Assembly (NCBI GenBank): GCA_964441265.1
Contig: CAYYKJ010000011.1
Coordinates: forward strand, 1 to 46,498
Direction: 5' to 3'
DNA length: 46,498 bases
DNA from: JAFGDH01 sp964441265
Lineage (GTDB): Archaea > Aenigmatarchaeota > Aenigmatarchaeia > QMZP01 > QMZT01
Shown: positions 6,812-16,200 of the stretch, in pieces
Layout of the letters: each line of letters begins with the position of its first letter
Numbering within the stretch: position 1 is the first letter of the stretch
Translations under genes and position numbers: made by a program
Notes under the pieces: generated by a model
What the model was told of the DNA's origin: nothing
The model's input: only the letters and a program-made list of their open reading frames with translations
The model's database searches: none

Positions 6812-9346
6812 ATGGACAGGGGTGTTTTTTCACTATCGGTTTTTGCCTTCTTCGCTTCCTATCTCATAGTATCCATACCGTTCGCCTCCGCCCTCTTCCT
6901 GGGGGAGGCCCTGGACGGCGGGAAGAGCATCAGGATGGCGGATGAGCTGGCCCCCGAGCTGGTGATCCTGGTCGATGACAGCGCTGGCGGGAAACTGGAG
7001 CCCCTGAACTGCCGGTCCTCCGGCTCCCTGAGATTCACGCTGGTGCCCAGGAACATCCGCCCCAACAGCAGGATATCCGGAAACGGGACCTACATAGCCG
7101 ACTCCATGAATCCCGGGATGAGATACGATGTGTCAGAGCACCTGTCCTGCTTCCCCTCGGAGGATCTGATAAGCAGCCAGGAGATAGAATGTTCCCTCGA
7201 CATAGAGGGGCTCATTTCCGAGCTTCCCTACTGCCCCCTAGACAGGTCCGAGAACACGCTGGAGATAAACATGGATTTCATCTCCGGCCAGGGTCCGCAG
7301 ACCCTCTCCGCCTCCAGGGACATCGTGATAACGGAGGCGGGGGTCGAGCCATCCCTGGAGATGATGCCCGGGCTTCTTCCTGATTCCGGCGTATCCGGCA
7401 TCAACTGCAGGACCGGGAGCGTTCTGGACATCCCCGTCAAGATAATCCATTCCGAGGTCCTGGAGGGGGAGCCATCATGGACCTTCTCCGTGGACGGGAG
7501 CAGGGATTACGAAACGCTTGACTGCGCGTTCTCCCACGAATCATGGTCTGGGGATGCCCGGGAGGACATTTATTCCTGCGAGATATTCGTTTACAACTCC
7601 ACCATCCCGGACTGCGTTCCCGGAGAGGATGCTCCGCTGTCCATAACCGCCAGGAGCGGGGACTACGAGTTCCGGGACGATGTCAGCGTCCCTCTCTACA
7701 GCGAGGATCTCAACCTTGGCCTCAGGATAGTGAGCCTTCCTTCCGAAGTGGAATGCCAGGCGGTCAGCAAGGAGGGTAGGTGCATACCCGGAGAACCGAA
7801 GAGGGATTTTCAGGTCCTGGTCACCGGAGCGCCGGAGAGGCTGGATGTCTACAGGTTCTCCTATTCCATGGGCGGGGACACCTCCGTGACGCTCTGCGAC
7901 AGGGTCAGTCCTGAGGTTTATAGATATTCCTGCCAGATGATGCTTCCTCCTAAGGACCTTGAGGGCGATGATCCCGAGGATCCGATAAATTTCCAGGGAT
8001 CCTTCCCCTTCGGGGTCACCGTGGAAACCAAGTTCCTGAACACCTATTACGAGACGCTGGAAGCGTCCTCCGCCATATCCTATTCCGGATCCCTCCCCAG
8101 TGAGGTGGTGGACATAAAAAAGAAGATCGGGGAGTCCGAAAACAAGATAAAGGAACTCAGGGAAGGCTACGCGCTGACCATGGAAATACTTTCCTGGCTC
8201 TCCACCATCCTCTGCTGCTGCGGCCTTGTCGATGTCATTTCAAAGGTTCTCTGGAAGGAGGGAGGTGAGGCGGCGATAGAAGAAGCAGCCGAGGAGGGGA
8301 TATGGGAGCTAATGAAGGCCTACGGGAAGGTGTTCTTTGATACCGCCATGAAGCAGGCGAGCGGCAGGTGGCTCATGAGCCTCCTTAAGTCCGTTGGTAT
8401 AGGGGCGGTGGAGTGCCTGATGAAGGCCATAGAGAAGCTGAACGAGAAGACCATAGAGAAGCTCGAGGATTTTCAGGAGACCGATGACCCGGAGAGTTTC
8501 GATGCGAGCATACCCTGTGTGGACAGGAACAAGGACTTCACCGACTACATAACGTGCGTTATGGAGGAGGAGGGCGGCACATGGGCCAAATGCACGGCAG
8601 GGACGGCGGCGGGGGAATTCCTTTCCGGCCTTTCCTGCGGTGCGAGCTGCCTCTTCGAGGACTGGCCTCCCACCCTGAAGTGCCTGGGTAAGATCGCGAC
8701 CTGCACAGTCATAATTGTTGTTCTGCTCGGGGGGACGGGAGGAACAGGATTTTCGGCGCTGATGACCGTGTGTTCGGTCACTCCATGGGTAATAGAGATA
8801 GGCAGCATTGTCCTGGGCTTCGTCTACATGCTGGTGTCCATGAAAGAGTCCAGGCACTCCATAGACCTCGCCCAGGCCCAGATGGAGATAAGCATAGGGA
8901 TATACAAGGATTTCGCTACCGCCATGCAGGACTGGACCGGGGCCTTCAGCGGTTTCAGGGAGAAGCTGGTTGAGGACACGGTGTCCGTTTCGCTGCTCCA
9001 GACCGCTCTGAACCTCCCCTCTGCGGGGCTTTTCATCAGGAGCGGTCCTTCGGTTCTGGAGTACAACGAGACGGTCTGCAGGGGGGACGAGATAAGCATA
9101 GAATACGAGCTCAACAAGCTCAACGTTACCAGGAGATTCACCTCCAGTCTGGGGATAAAGCGCCCCGGAAGTCCTTCGTATGTGAAGACGATCAGCCTGC
9201 GGGGACTCAACGGGACCTACGGGCCGGAGGTCGTTGACAACATACTGGGGAACCCCCTGAGTTCCGGGGAATACGATTTCGTGCTGGACTACGGGTACGG
9301 CATGGCCTCTTACAGGCTGTTCTACTACAACGAGACGTGCATATGA
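6812..9346 (+). CDS. Large secreted membrane protein with Cys-rich beta modules (A)
   Basis: This 844-aa protein begins with a class I signal peptide (ASYLIVSIPFASA, cleavage after about residue 27). Residues about 45-430 contain several beta-rich modules, each with a pair of cysteines in a C-x(15-30)-[FY]xC pattern, such as LDCAFSHE...IYSCEIF and TLCDRVSPEVYRYSC. Then comes a helical segment (KIGESENKIKELREG), a hydrophobic Cys cluster (STILCCCGLVDV), and strong membrane segments around 625-695. The C-terminus is again beta-rich with N-glycosylation sequons. It is a paralogue of the 1985-aa protein at 13229: near-identical signal peptide, same modules, same order. Its stop overlaps the next gene (ATGA), so the two are translationally coupled. 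Function unknown; a surface-anchored adhesin or complex scaffold is an inference. Confidence 0.75.
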   Translation: MDRGVFSLSVFAFFASYLIVSIPFASALFLGEALDGGKSIRMADELAPELVILVDDSAGGKLEPLNCRSSGSLRFTLVPRNIRPNSRISGNGTYIADSMNPGMRYDVSEHLSCFPSEDLISSQEIECSLDIEGLISELPYCPLDRSENTLEINMDFISGQGPQTLSASRDIVITEAGVEPSLEMMPGLLPDSGVSGINCRTGSVLDIPVKIIHSEVLEGEPSWTFSVDGSRDYETLDCAFSHESWSGDAREDIYSCEIFVYNSTIPDCVPGEDAPLSITARSGDYEFRDDVSVPLYSEDLNLGLRIVSLPSEVECQAVSKEGRCIPGEPKRDFQVLVTGAPERLDVYRFSYSMGGDTSVTLCDRVSPEVYRYSCQMMLPPKDLEGDDPEDPINFQGSFPFGVTVETKFLNTYYETLEASSAISYSGSLPSEVVDIKKKIGESENKIKELREGYALTMEILSWLSTILCCCGLVDVISKVLWKEGGEAAIEEAAEEGIWELMKAYGKVFFDTAMKQASGRWLMSLLKSVGIGAVECLMKAIEKLNEKTIEKLEDFQETDDPESFDASIPCVDRNKDFTDYITCVMEEEGGTWAKCTAGTAAGEFLSGLSCGASCLFEDWPPTLKCLGKIATCTVIIVVLLGGTGGTGFSALMTVCSVTPWVIEIGSIVLGFVYMLVSMKESRHSIDLAQAQMEISIGIYKDFATAMQDWTGAFSGFREKLVEDTVSVSLLQTALNLPSAGLFIRSGPSVLEYNETVCRGDEISIEYELNKLNVTRRFTSSLGIKRPGSPSYVKTISLRGLNGTYGPEVVDNILGNPLSSGEYDFVLDYGYGMASYRLFYYNETCI

Positions 9347-11331
9347 TGAAGATGAAAAGGAAGAAGGGGCAGGTGGAGCTGGTCGCAATCGCAGGCCTGA
9401 TAATAATCGTGCTCATAGCCATGTTCCTGATCATGCAGCAGTTCATGGTCCGGCCCCCTCCGTCCCCGGGCACGGGACCGGAGACCAAGACCATAAAGGA
9501 CTCCGTCAACAATTTCATCCGTGCGGGGCTGACAGAGATAATGGCAGGCATATATTCCCGGGGCGGTTATTCCTCCCTGGCGGGAATACGTACGGTAAAG
9601 TTCGGCGGCAGGAGCGTCCCGGTATGGCAGGTCTGCGGCAATACCGAAATACCGGACGTGGAGGAGGAGATAGGCGAGGCGGTGGGGAAATACATAAGGG
9701 AGAATCTCGGCGAGGAGATGCAGTTCTTCGGTAAGGAAGTCAGGTTCGACCTCTCCGAGCTGCGGTCCGAGGCGAGGATACTGGAGGACTCGGTGGAGGC
9801 GGAGGTTTACCTCCCCACCGTGGTCGAGGGATTCGAGGTCTCTTCCTCCTACATCGCCTCTGTCGACTCCGGCGTCAAGGAGGTGCTGGACTTCTCATCG
9901 GGCTTCGCCGGGGATTCCGCGGAAACCAGGTTCTTCGAAACCGTGAGCCTGGCGACCCTCTTCTTTTCGGATTCTGATCGCGCTGAATGGACGCCTCTGG
10001 TGGGAATGAGCACGGAATGCGGGGAGCACACCGTGAAGAGGAGGGATCAGATACTCTCCGGCGTGGTGGACATGGCCGAGTACGTGGCCTCCCACACGGT
10101 CTGGAATACAGAAGCCGCCCGCTCCGCCAGCAACCCCTTCTTCACGCTGAACTCGGCGGGCGGGAAGAGGCACGATCTCGAGGTGATGTTTTCTTATTCC
10201 CGGGAATGGGACATGGACAGCAATCTCGATTTCTCCCCCGATCCGGTAAAGATAGCACCGAAGCCGATCAAGATAGACCTGGGCATAATATCCCTCCCGC
10301 TTCCCAGGATGTGCATCGATGTCTACGGCGTCACGTATTCCTTCCGGTATCCCATCGTGGTTTCCGTCAGGGACGAGGTGACGGGCCAGTGGTTCAGCTT
10401 CGCCCTCATGGTGGAGGTAAGCGGAAACGAGCCCGGGGAATGCTCAGGGGACCTGGCCATACCGGGTAAGGGAAGGGCGAAGGAGATATGCGGGGAGGAA
10501 TCGGAATGCAGGATAAATCTCACGGTCACCGATTCCATGGGAAACCCACTGGAGGGGGCGGATATATTCTTCTACGAATGCGACCTGGGCAGCACGGGAC
10601 CAGACGGGAACCTGATCACTTATGCCCCCTGCGGTATAGGAGAGGTGAAGGTATACAAGGACGGCTACAAGCCTTACGGGAACCTCACCAGCTATCACCA
10701 CCTGACCAACACCACGGTCATTCTCCCGGAAACGCACAACCTCACCGTCCATTTCTTCGGGGTCCGCATGAGGGCCTTCAACATGTCCTACAACGGAAAA
10801 TCTATAACCGAATACGACAAATACAGGGCAATCAGAGAACCCGTCCCGATAACTGAATTGGGCGGCAAGCTGGTGAATCTCGTCCTCAGCCCTGTGGAGA
10901 AGGACATATTCACGGGAGAGGACACCGACATAATGGTCACCAATGTCATGAATTACACGTCTGGGGAGCGTAGCAGGAACGCCACCACATGGGGGGTAGT
11001 GGGTAACACCTACGAGATATCCGGGCAGGTGAAGGAGAGGGCCGACTCGGGAAAAGCGGATTCCGACGTGGTTATGGGTCACGTGAGCGCCACCCTTGAG
11101 ATCACTGACCAGACCGACCTCTATGTGTATTATCCGGTCGTGGAGCGGTTCGAGTATGATCCCGTAAGGCCGTATGTTAAGGACGTGGAGGATTCCATAT
11201 GCGTTGAAGAGAGGGATCAGATGCTCTCCAAACTCAGGGAAGACTGTGGGATAGAGCCCGTCAGCTTCGAGGAGCAGGATTATTCAGAATTCGATCCCTC
11301 CGGCCAATGCATGAGTTACAGGCCCGGATGA
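9343..11331 (+). CDS. Pilin-like surface protein with class III signal peptide (B)
   Basis: This protein of about 662 aa starts with a basic MMKMKRKKGQVELVAIAG segment and a long hydrophobic helix, the class III (prepilin) signal arrangement, with expected cleavage between Gly and Gln. A Pro-rich neck (RPPPSPG) follows, then a large ectodomain. Residues about 390-440 (VTDSMGNPLEGADIFFY ... EVKVYKDGYKPYG) look like a carboxypeptidase-regulatory/transthyretin-like beta sandwich. The protein is far longer than ordinary pilins. It is paralogous over its whole length to the next gene. The ATG at 9343 or 9346 overlaps the preceding stop; a GTG at 9337 is also possible. It probably projects from the membrane through its N-terminal helix. 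Confidence 0.75.
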   Translation: MMKMKRKKGQVELVAIAGLIIIVLIAMFLIMQQFMVRPPPSPGTGPETKTIKDSVNNFIRAGLTEIMAGIYSRGGYSSLAGIRTVKFGGRSVPVWQVCGNTEIPDVEEEIGEAVGKYIRENLGEEMQFFGKEVRFDLSELRSEARILEDSVEAEVYLPTVVEGFEVSSSYIASVDSGVKEVLDFSSGFAGDSAETRFFETVSLATLFFSDSDRAEWTPLVGMSTECGEHTVKRRDQILSGVVDMAEYVASHTVWNTEAARSASNPFFTLNSAGGKRHDLEVMFSYSREWDMDSNLDFSPDPVKIAPKPIKIDLGIISLPLPRMCIDVYGVTYSFRYPIVVSVRDEVTGQWFSFALMVEVSGNEPGECSGDLAIPGKGRAKEICGEESECRINLTVTDSMGNPLEGADIFFYECDLGSTGPDGNLITYAPCGIGEVKVYKDGYKPYGNLTSYHHLTNTTVILPETHNLTVHFFGVRMRAFNMSYNGKSITEYDKYRAIREPVPITELGGKLVNLVLSPVEKDIFTGEDTDIMVTNVMNYTSGERSRNATTWGVVGNTYEISGQVKERADSGKADSDVVMGHVSATLEITDQTDLYVYYPVVERFEYDPVRPYVKDVEDSICVEERDQMLSKLREDCGIEPVSFEEQDYSEFDPSGQCMSYRPG

Positions 11332-11344
11332 ATTAATGATAAAC

Positions 11345-11353
11345 CAATATAAG
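11345..11353 (+). promoter_or_regulatory. TATA box of the B'-A' pair
   Basis: CAATATAAG is centred about 27 nt upstream of the ATG at 11376, within a 44-bp AT-rich gap. It suggests that the 617-aa and 1985-aa genes have their own leaderless promoter. Confidence 0.55.
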
Positions 11354-11375
11354 TTACCTGCTTTTAATTATTATT

Positions 11376-13229
11376 ATGGTCTTCAAAGGACAGGTCGAGT
11401 TCATCATAGTTTTCGCTCTTCTGTTAATCGGGGCGGTCGCCGCCTACGTGGCCCTCCAGAACGTCAGCGTGCAGCCCCCTCCACCTTCCGGAATAGCGGA
11501 GGAGGTGAAGACGGTCAAGGACTCGGTGAACAACCTGATAACCGCGGCCGTCCAGGATCAGATGGGAGAGCTTTACGCCAGCGGGGGCGTAATCAATCCC
11601 TCTTCAGGGGAATCCGTGAAGTTCGGGCAGGTGCGCGTGAGGCTGTGGTCAACGTGCTCGGAGATCGACCTCCCCAGCATAAGGATGGAGCTGGAGGACG
11701 GGATCGCTAACTATATTAAATACAACCTCCAGGATCAGGGGGAGTTCTTCGGCAAGGACGTGGATTTCGATCTGGACAGGCTTGACGTGGACGTGAACAT
11801 ACTGCAGGACAGGATAGACGTCACCGTAGACCTCCCCACAGAGGTGGAGGAATACTCCGTGCCCCAGCCCTACACCGCCTCCGTTTCCACCAGGCTTCAC
11901 GATATAATGGAGTTCGGCCATGATTTCGTCAACTATCTGGACTCCTCTGAATTCTTCGAATACGCCACGCTGGATTCCATATACAATTCCGATTCTGAAT
12001 CACCCGACTGGATGCCCATGGTTAACATGCAGACCGGGTGCGGGAACGTCCTCACCAAGACCAGGCAGGATCTCCTGAATTCCATGGAGAAGATGATAAA
12101 GGCGGTTGTCATTTCAACCGCATGGAACGAGGTGCCCGTGTATGGGGACGACCCGGTCTACGCCCTGGCAGAGATTAACGGGAGGATGTACCCGGAGATA
12201 GACCTGGATATGGATTCTCCCGTGAAGTACGGCGACTGGGATCTGGAAAGCAACTTCGCGGTAACTCCCGCCCCTCCCATAATCGTGGAGCCCACCAGGG
12301 TGATACCCTTCCTGGACGTCTGCGTCGTCCCCGTGGCTGTCATGTACTCGGTAAGGTACCCCATGGTATTCTCGGTTAGGGACACGGAAACCGGGGAATT
12401 TTTCAATTTTGCCACAATGGTCTGCATAGACAGGAACAAGCCCAGCGAAGGTGAATTGGATGTGCTGGGGAACGAGGAGTACGCCAGGGAGTGCATTGAA
12501 GAGTCTAACTGCCATTACAGGATAAATGTGAGCGATTCGGAGGGGAAGCCCGTGGAGGGAGCCACCATAATTTACGACATATGCGATCTCGGGGAGACGG
12601 ACAGCGAGGGCATATCCGAGGGAGACGGGCCCTGCCTGACCCTCGGCCAGCTCAACGTGTACGCCCCCGGATACAGGAACCACGGCGAGGTGGCCGGTTC
12701 GGGAGACCTCGCATACCTGAACATAACGCTCAAGGAGGTTGCGGGGGAGGTCTCCGTGTATTTCTACGGGGTGAACACGATTGCCGGGGATTCACTGGGA
12801 AGCGGTGACTTCGACGGTTACACGGTCTCCGGAAGTCCGGCGAAAATCACCGCAACGGGAAACTACATAGTGTCCTCCAAATTCGAGCCCGTTAATCCCA
12901 ACAGGTACAGCGGGGACCAGTATTCCGTCATGCTCAACAACATAGACTCGGGTAACGAGCTACAGGATTCGGTGACCGAGACGGGTTTCTACCCGAAGGA
13001 ATTCACCGTGTATTCGGAGGTTTTCGACAATTCCACCCAGCAGAGGGTTGGCGTGACGGAGGGCACCTTCACCTTCAGCGAAGGCGACGAAGAGGTCTAC
13101 GTATACGTGCCCGTGGCCGAAGGCATTTCAGGGTCCATAAACAAGACGGAGGCGTCTGAGATGACAAGTGCTCTCGCCTCCTGCGGGATCGCCCCGGTGA
13201 GCTCCGGGGAACAGGAGGTAAGCTGCTGA
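11376..13229 (+). CDS. Pilin-like surface protein with class III signal peptide (B')
   Basis: This 617-aa protein starts MVFKGQVEFIIVFALLLIG, a compact class III signal with the Gly-Gln cleavage pair and a hydrophobic helix, followed by a Pro-rich neck (VQPPPPSG). It aligns along its length with the upstream 662-aa protein: KTVKDSVNNL versus KTIKDSVNNF, FFGKDVDFDLDRL versus FFGKEVRFDLSEL, YPMVFSVRD versus YPIVVSVRD. It has the same transthyretin-like module near residue 385-440 (VSDSEGKPVEGATIIYD). Its stop shares a base with the next ATG (TGATGA), so it is coupled to the 1985-aa gene. It is probably a membrane-tethered partner of that protein; whether it polymerises is unknown. Confidence 0.75.
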   Translation: MVFKGQVEFIIVFALLLIGAVAAYVALQNVSVQPPPPSGIAEEVKTVKDSVNNLITAAVQDQMGELYASGGVINPSSGESVKFGQVRVRLWSTCSEIDLPSIRMELEDGIANYIKYNLQDQGEFFGKDVDFDLDRLDVDVNILQDRIDVTVDLPTEVEEYSVPQPYTASVSTRLHDIMEFGHDFVNYLDSSEFFEYATLDSIYNSDSESPDWMPMVNMQTGCGNVLTKTRQDLLNSMEKMIKAVVISTAWNEVPVYGDDPVYALAEINGRMYPEIDLDMDSPVKYGDWDLESNFAVTPAPPIIVEPTRVIPFLDVCVVPVAVMYSVRYPMVFSVRDTETGEFFNFATMVCIDRNKPSEGELDVLGNEEYARECIEESNCHYRINVSDSEGKPVEGATIIYDICDLGETDSEGISEGDGPCLTLGQLNVYAPGYRNHGEVAGSGDLAYLNITLKEVAGEVSVYFYGVNTIAGDSLGSGDFDGYTVSGSPAKITATGNYIVSSKFEPVNPNRYSGDQYSVMLNNIDSGNELQDSVTETGFYPKEFTVYSEVFDNSTQQRVGVTEGTFTFSEGDEEVYVYVPVAEGISGSINKTEASEMTSALASCGIAPVSSGEQEVSC

Positions 13230-16200
13230 TGAAAATCAACCCCGGGCTTCTGGTGCTGCAGATTTTCGCAGTCATCGCCTCCTATCTGATGCTTTCCGTG
13301 ACCTTCGCCAGCGCCTACCAGATAAACATATTCGGGGACACCGACCAGGCGACGGCTTCAATCCAGGGATTCGGTGACCTGATGGACAAGGAATTCACAT
13401 TCGAGTATGATTACGCCAGAAACGCCCACTACATGTCGATCAAGCTGGAGAGCCGGAGCGATAGCGCCCAGATGAGAAAGGTGTATTTCTACGTGTGCAG
13501 GGACTACAATCCGGTCCAGTGCATACTCAGGGGGGACCCGCCCCACATAGGGACCAGCCCCTCGGGGAGCATACCAGTCCACGAGGAGGAGATGAAGTGG
13601 TCGGACGTCTCCACCGGGGGGAGCGCAAACTTCATGGCCATAGTCAAGATGGACGTGGAGGGCAGGACGGTCTGGACCGGTTCGTGGGACCACGTGGAGA
13701 AGACCGGTTCCGGGATAGGACCGGAAAGCTTCGAACACGAGAGCTATGACGTCGACAGGCTGAATCTCTACCTCGATCCCGGGGTCAATCCGGGTCCCGT
13801 GAAGAACTACATAGAGGCCCGGAACAGGATACCCTCCAGCTACGTCAACAGGAGCGTTTTCGCCCTGGTTTCCTCCTCCACCGTGGACAAGCTTTACGGT
13901 CTAATGGGGGACGATGGTGACGTGGACCCCTCCGGGACGGACAATCCCGTGTTCTCCACGGATATAGAGTCCGGCAACACCTTCGAGGGGGCTCCCAAGA
14001 GGTGGAGCTTCGTTTTCGGGGGCGACGGGGACATTTCCAATCCGGTGATATTCTACTCTACCGGGGAAGACCTCCCTTCGGGGGAGGGTGACATAGGAGG
14101 GGCTTCCCTGGCCATAGACGACTTCGGGCCCCAGATAATCACCTGCGAAAGCGGCCAGGTGATAAGCGCCAAGGTGCACGTGGAGAACTCCAGCATGATA
14201 AGCTGCGCCCAGGAGGAATGCTATTACACAGATTTCGGGTATGAAATAGACGGGCAGGAGCCCGGCGAGAGCCACATGACCTGCCAGATAACGGACAAGT
14301 ATACTTATGAATGCGAGATACCGGTGTCCAACCTTCCTGCATGCGATGCACCCGGGACCTCGACCATAACCATGTATTTCCTTTACGATGACGGGAGCAG
14401 GGTCTCCGCGGGTTACCCGGTGACGCTGAAGAAACCTTCGCCCTCCGTATCCCTGTCCGATCTCAGTCCGAACCCATTCGACTGCGGAATCGACAGCGAA
14501 TTAGCCGCCACCATAACGGTCAGCAACCCCACCAGTTCCTCTCCCGTTAAGGAATACACCCTGGACGGCTCCAACTACCAGACGCTGGACTGCGATTCGC
14601 CCATGGGGAATTCGTACAGGTGCAGGATACCGGAGGGTGAGATATGCGGATTGCTCAACGAGAATCTTGATCTTTATTACAGGTTCACCTTCGGGGAGGT
14701 GGAGACCAACACGAGCAGGGTCAACCTCATGGTGACCTTCCCGCCCCCTAGCATGGCTGTCGACCACATGACCACGCAGATTTTCACCGCCGGAGAGAGC
14801 GCGGACTCCACAGCTTACCTCCATGTGAACTATCCGGACTCCGTGACCTTTTCCGGAGGGGATTTCGAGTACAGGTACCTTGACGGCTCCTGGGAGACGG
14901 TGACCTGCGCCAAGAAGGAGAGCTTCCCGGACATAGAGCACTATGAATGCCCGCTCACCGTGGACGTGCCCGCGGGGACCACCCCCGGGGTGAGATCCAT
15001 GGAATTCAGGCTCAACGGATTCGACGGAGAGGGGAACCCGGAGACTCTCAGGGCGAACACATTCATGGAGGTCCGCTCTCCCCCGCCCGACCCGGACCTC
15101 AGCATAACCTATGCCGGAAGGCTGGACTGCATATCCGATTCCACCCTGACAGTGAGGGCAAGGGCGGACAACATACTTGAGGATCCGGGCAAGCAGGAAT
15201 ATTCCACGGGTAGCGGATATTCCGAGATAAACTGCCAGGAATCCAACAACGTGTTCACCTGCTCCATACCTGCTGACGACATATGCCAGATGAAGAAGCT
15301 CGGAGTCACTCTCAACCTGAGGTTCACCTATCCGTCCCTTAGCGATCCGCTGGTCTCGAAACCCTACAAGATTTACGTGGACCTCCCGAAACCCAGCTTC
15401 CACATACTCTACGTGGCTCCCGACCCCATGACCAAGGGGAAGACCACCGACGCCAGCGTGCAAACCTACATAAAATATCCCTCTTACGTATCTTCCAGCC
15501 CCTCCTTCAGGTATTCCTACATGGACAAGTCCGACCAGACAATGAGCTGCACCAAGGACACGGATTCCGGGAGCGCGGATAAGGACTTCTACAGCTGCAC
15601 CGCCAGCTTCGACATCCCCTCCGGCTATTCCGCCGATGACTTCCCCCTGATGGCCAAGATAAAGGGTACCGACCTCATATCCGAGGTTTATCAGGTCGAC
15701 CTAATCGAGGCCACCGCCGGGCCGCAGCCGGATATACAGAAGGTCAACCCGGATTACATAGAAGGAGAGGCCGGGAATTCCACCGCCGCTGACATCTTCG
15801 TGAGGACGGTGGATTTCGACGAGGCCGGGATCTCCAGCGTGAGCTTGAGCCCTAGCGGATGGATAAGGTCCGGAACCTGCGAAAGGCAGCAGCCCAATTA
15901 TTATGCATGCACGATCGAGGTGGACATACCCTCGGGAGCTGATGCGGGTGACCAAGAGGAGACCCTCAAGATGCTCGTGTCCGACGGGTCCAGCAGCCAT
16001 GACGTAACCCACCCGATTACGGTTTCCGTCATACCCGAGGCCAAGGGACTGGATATCCAGGCAATCACTCCTGATTCCCTCTACTGCCCCGGACACCCCA
16101 GCTCCAACCCCCAGCAGGTCCAGATGAAGATGCGCCTCACTGAGACCACCGAGACCCCGAGCATACTCCAGGAGGACATAAAGTTCAATTCGGTCAGCAT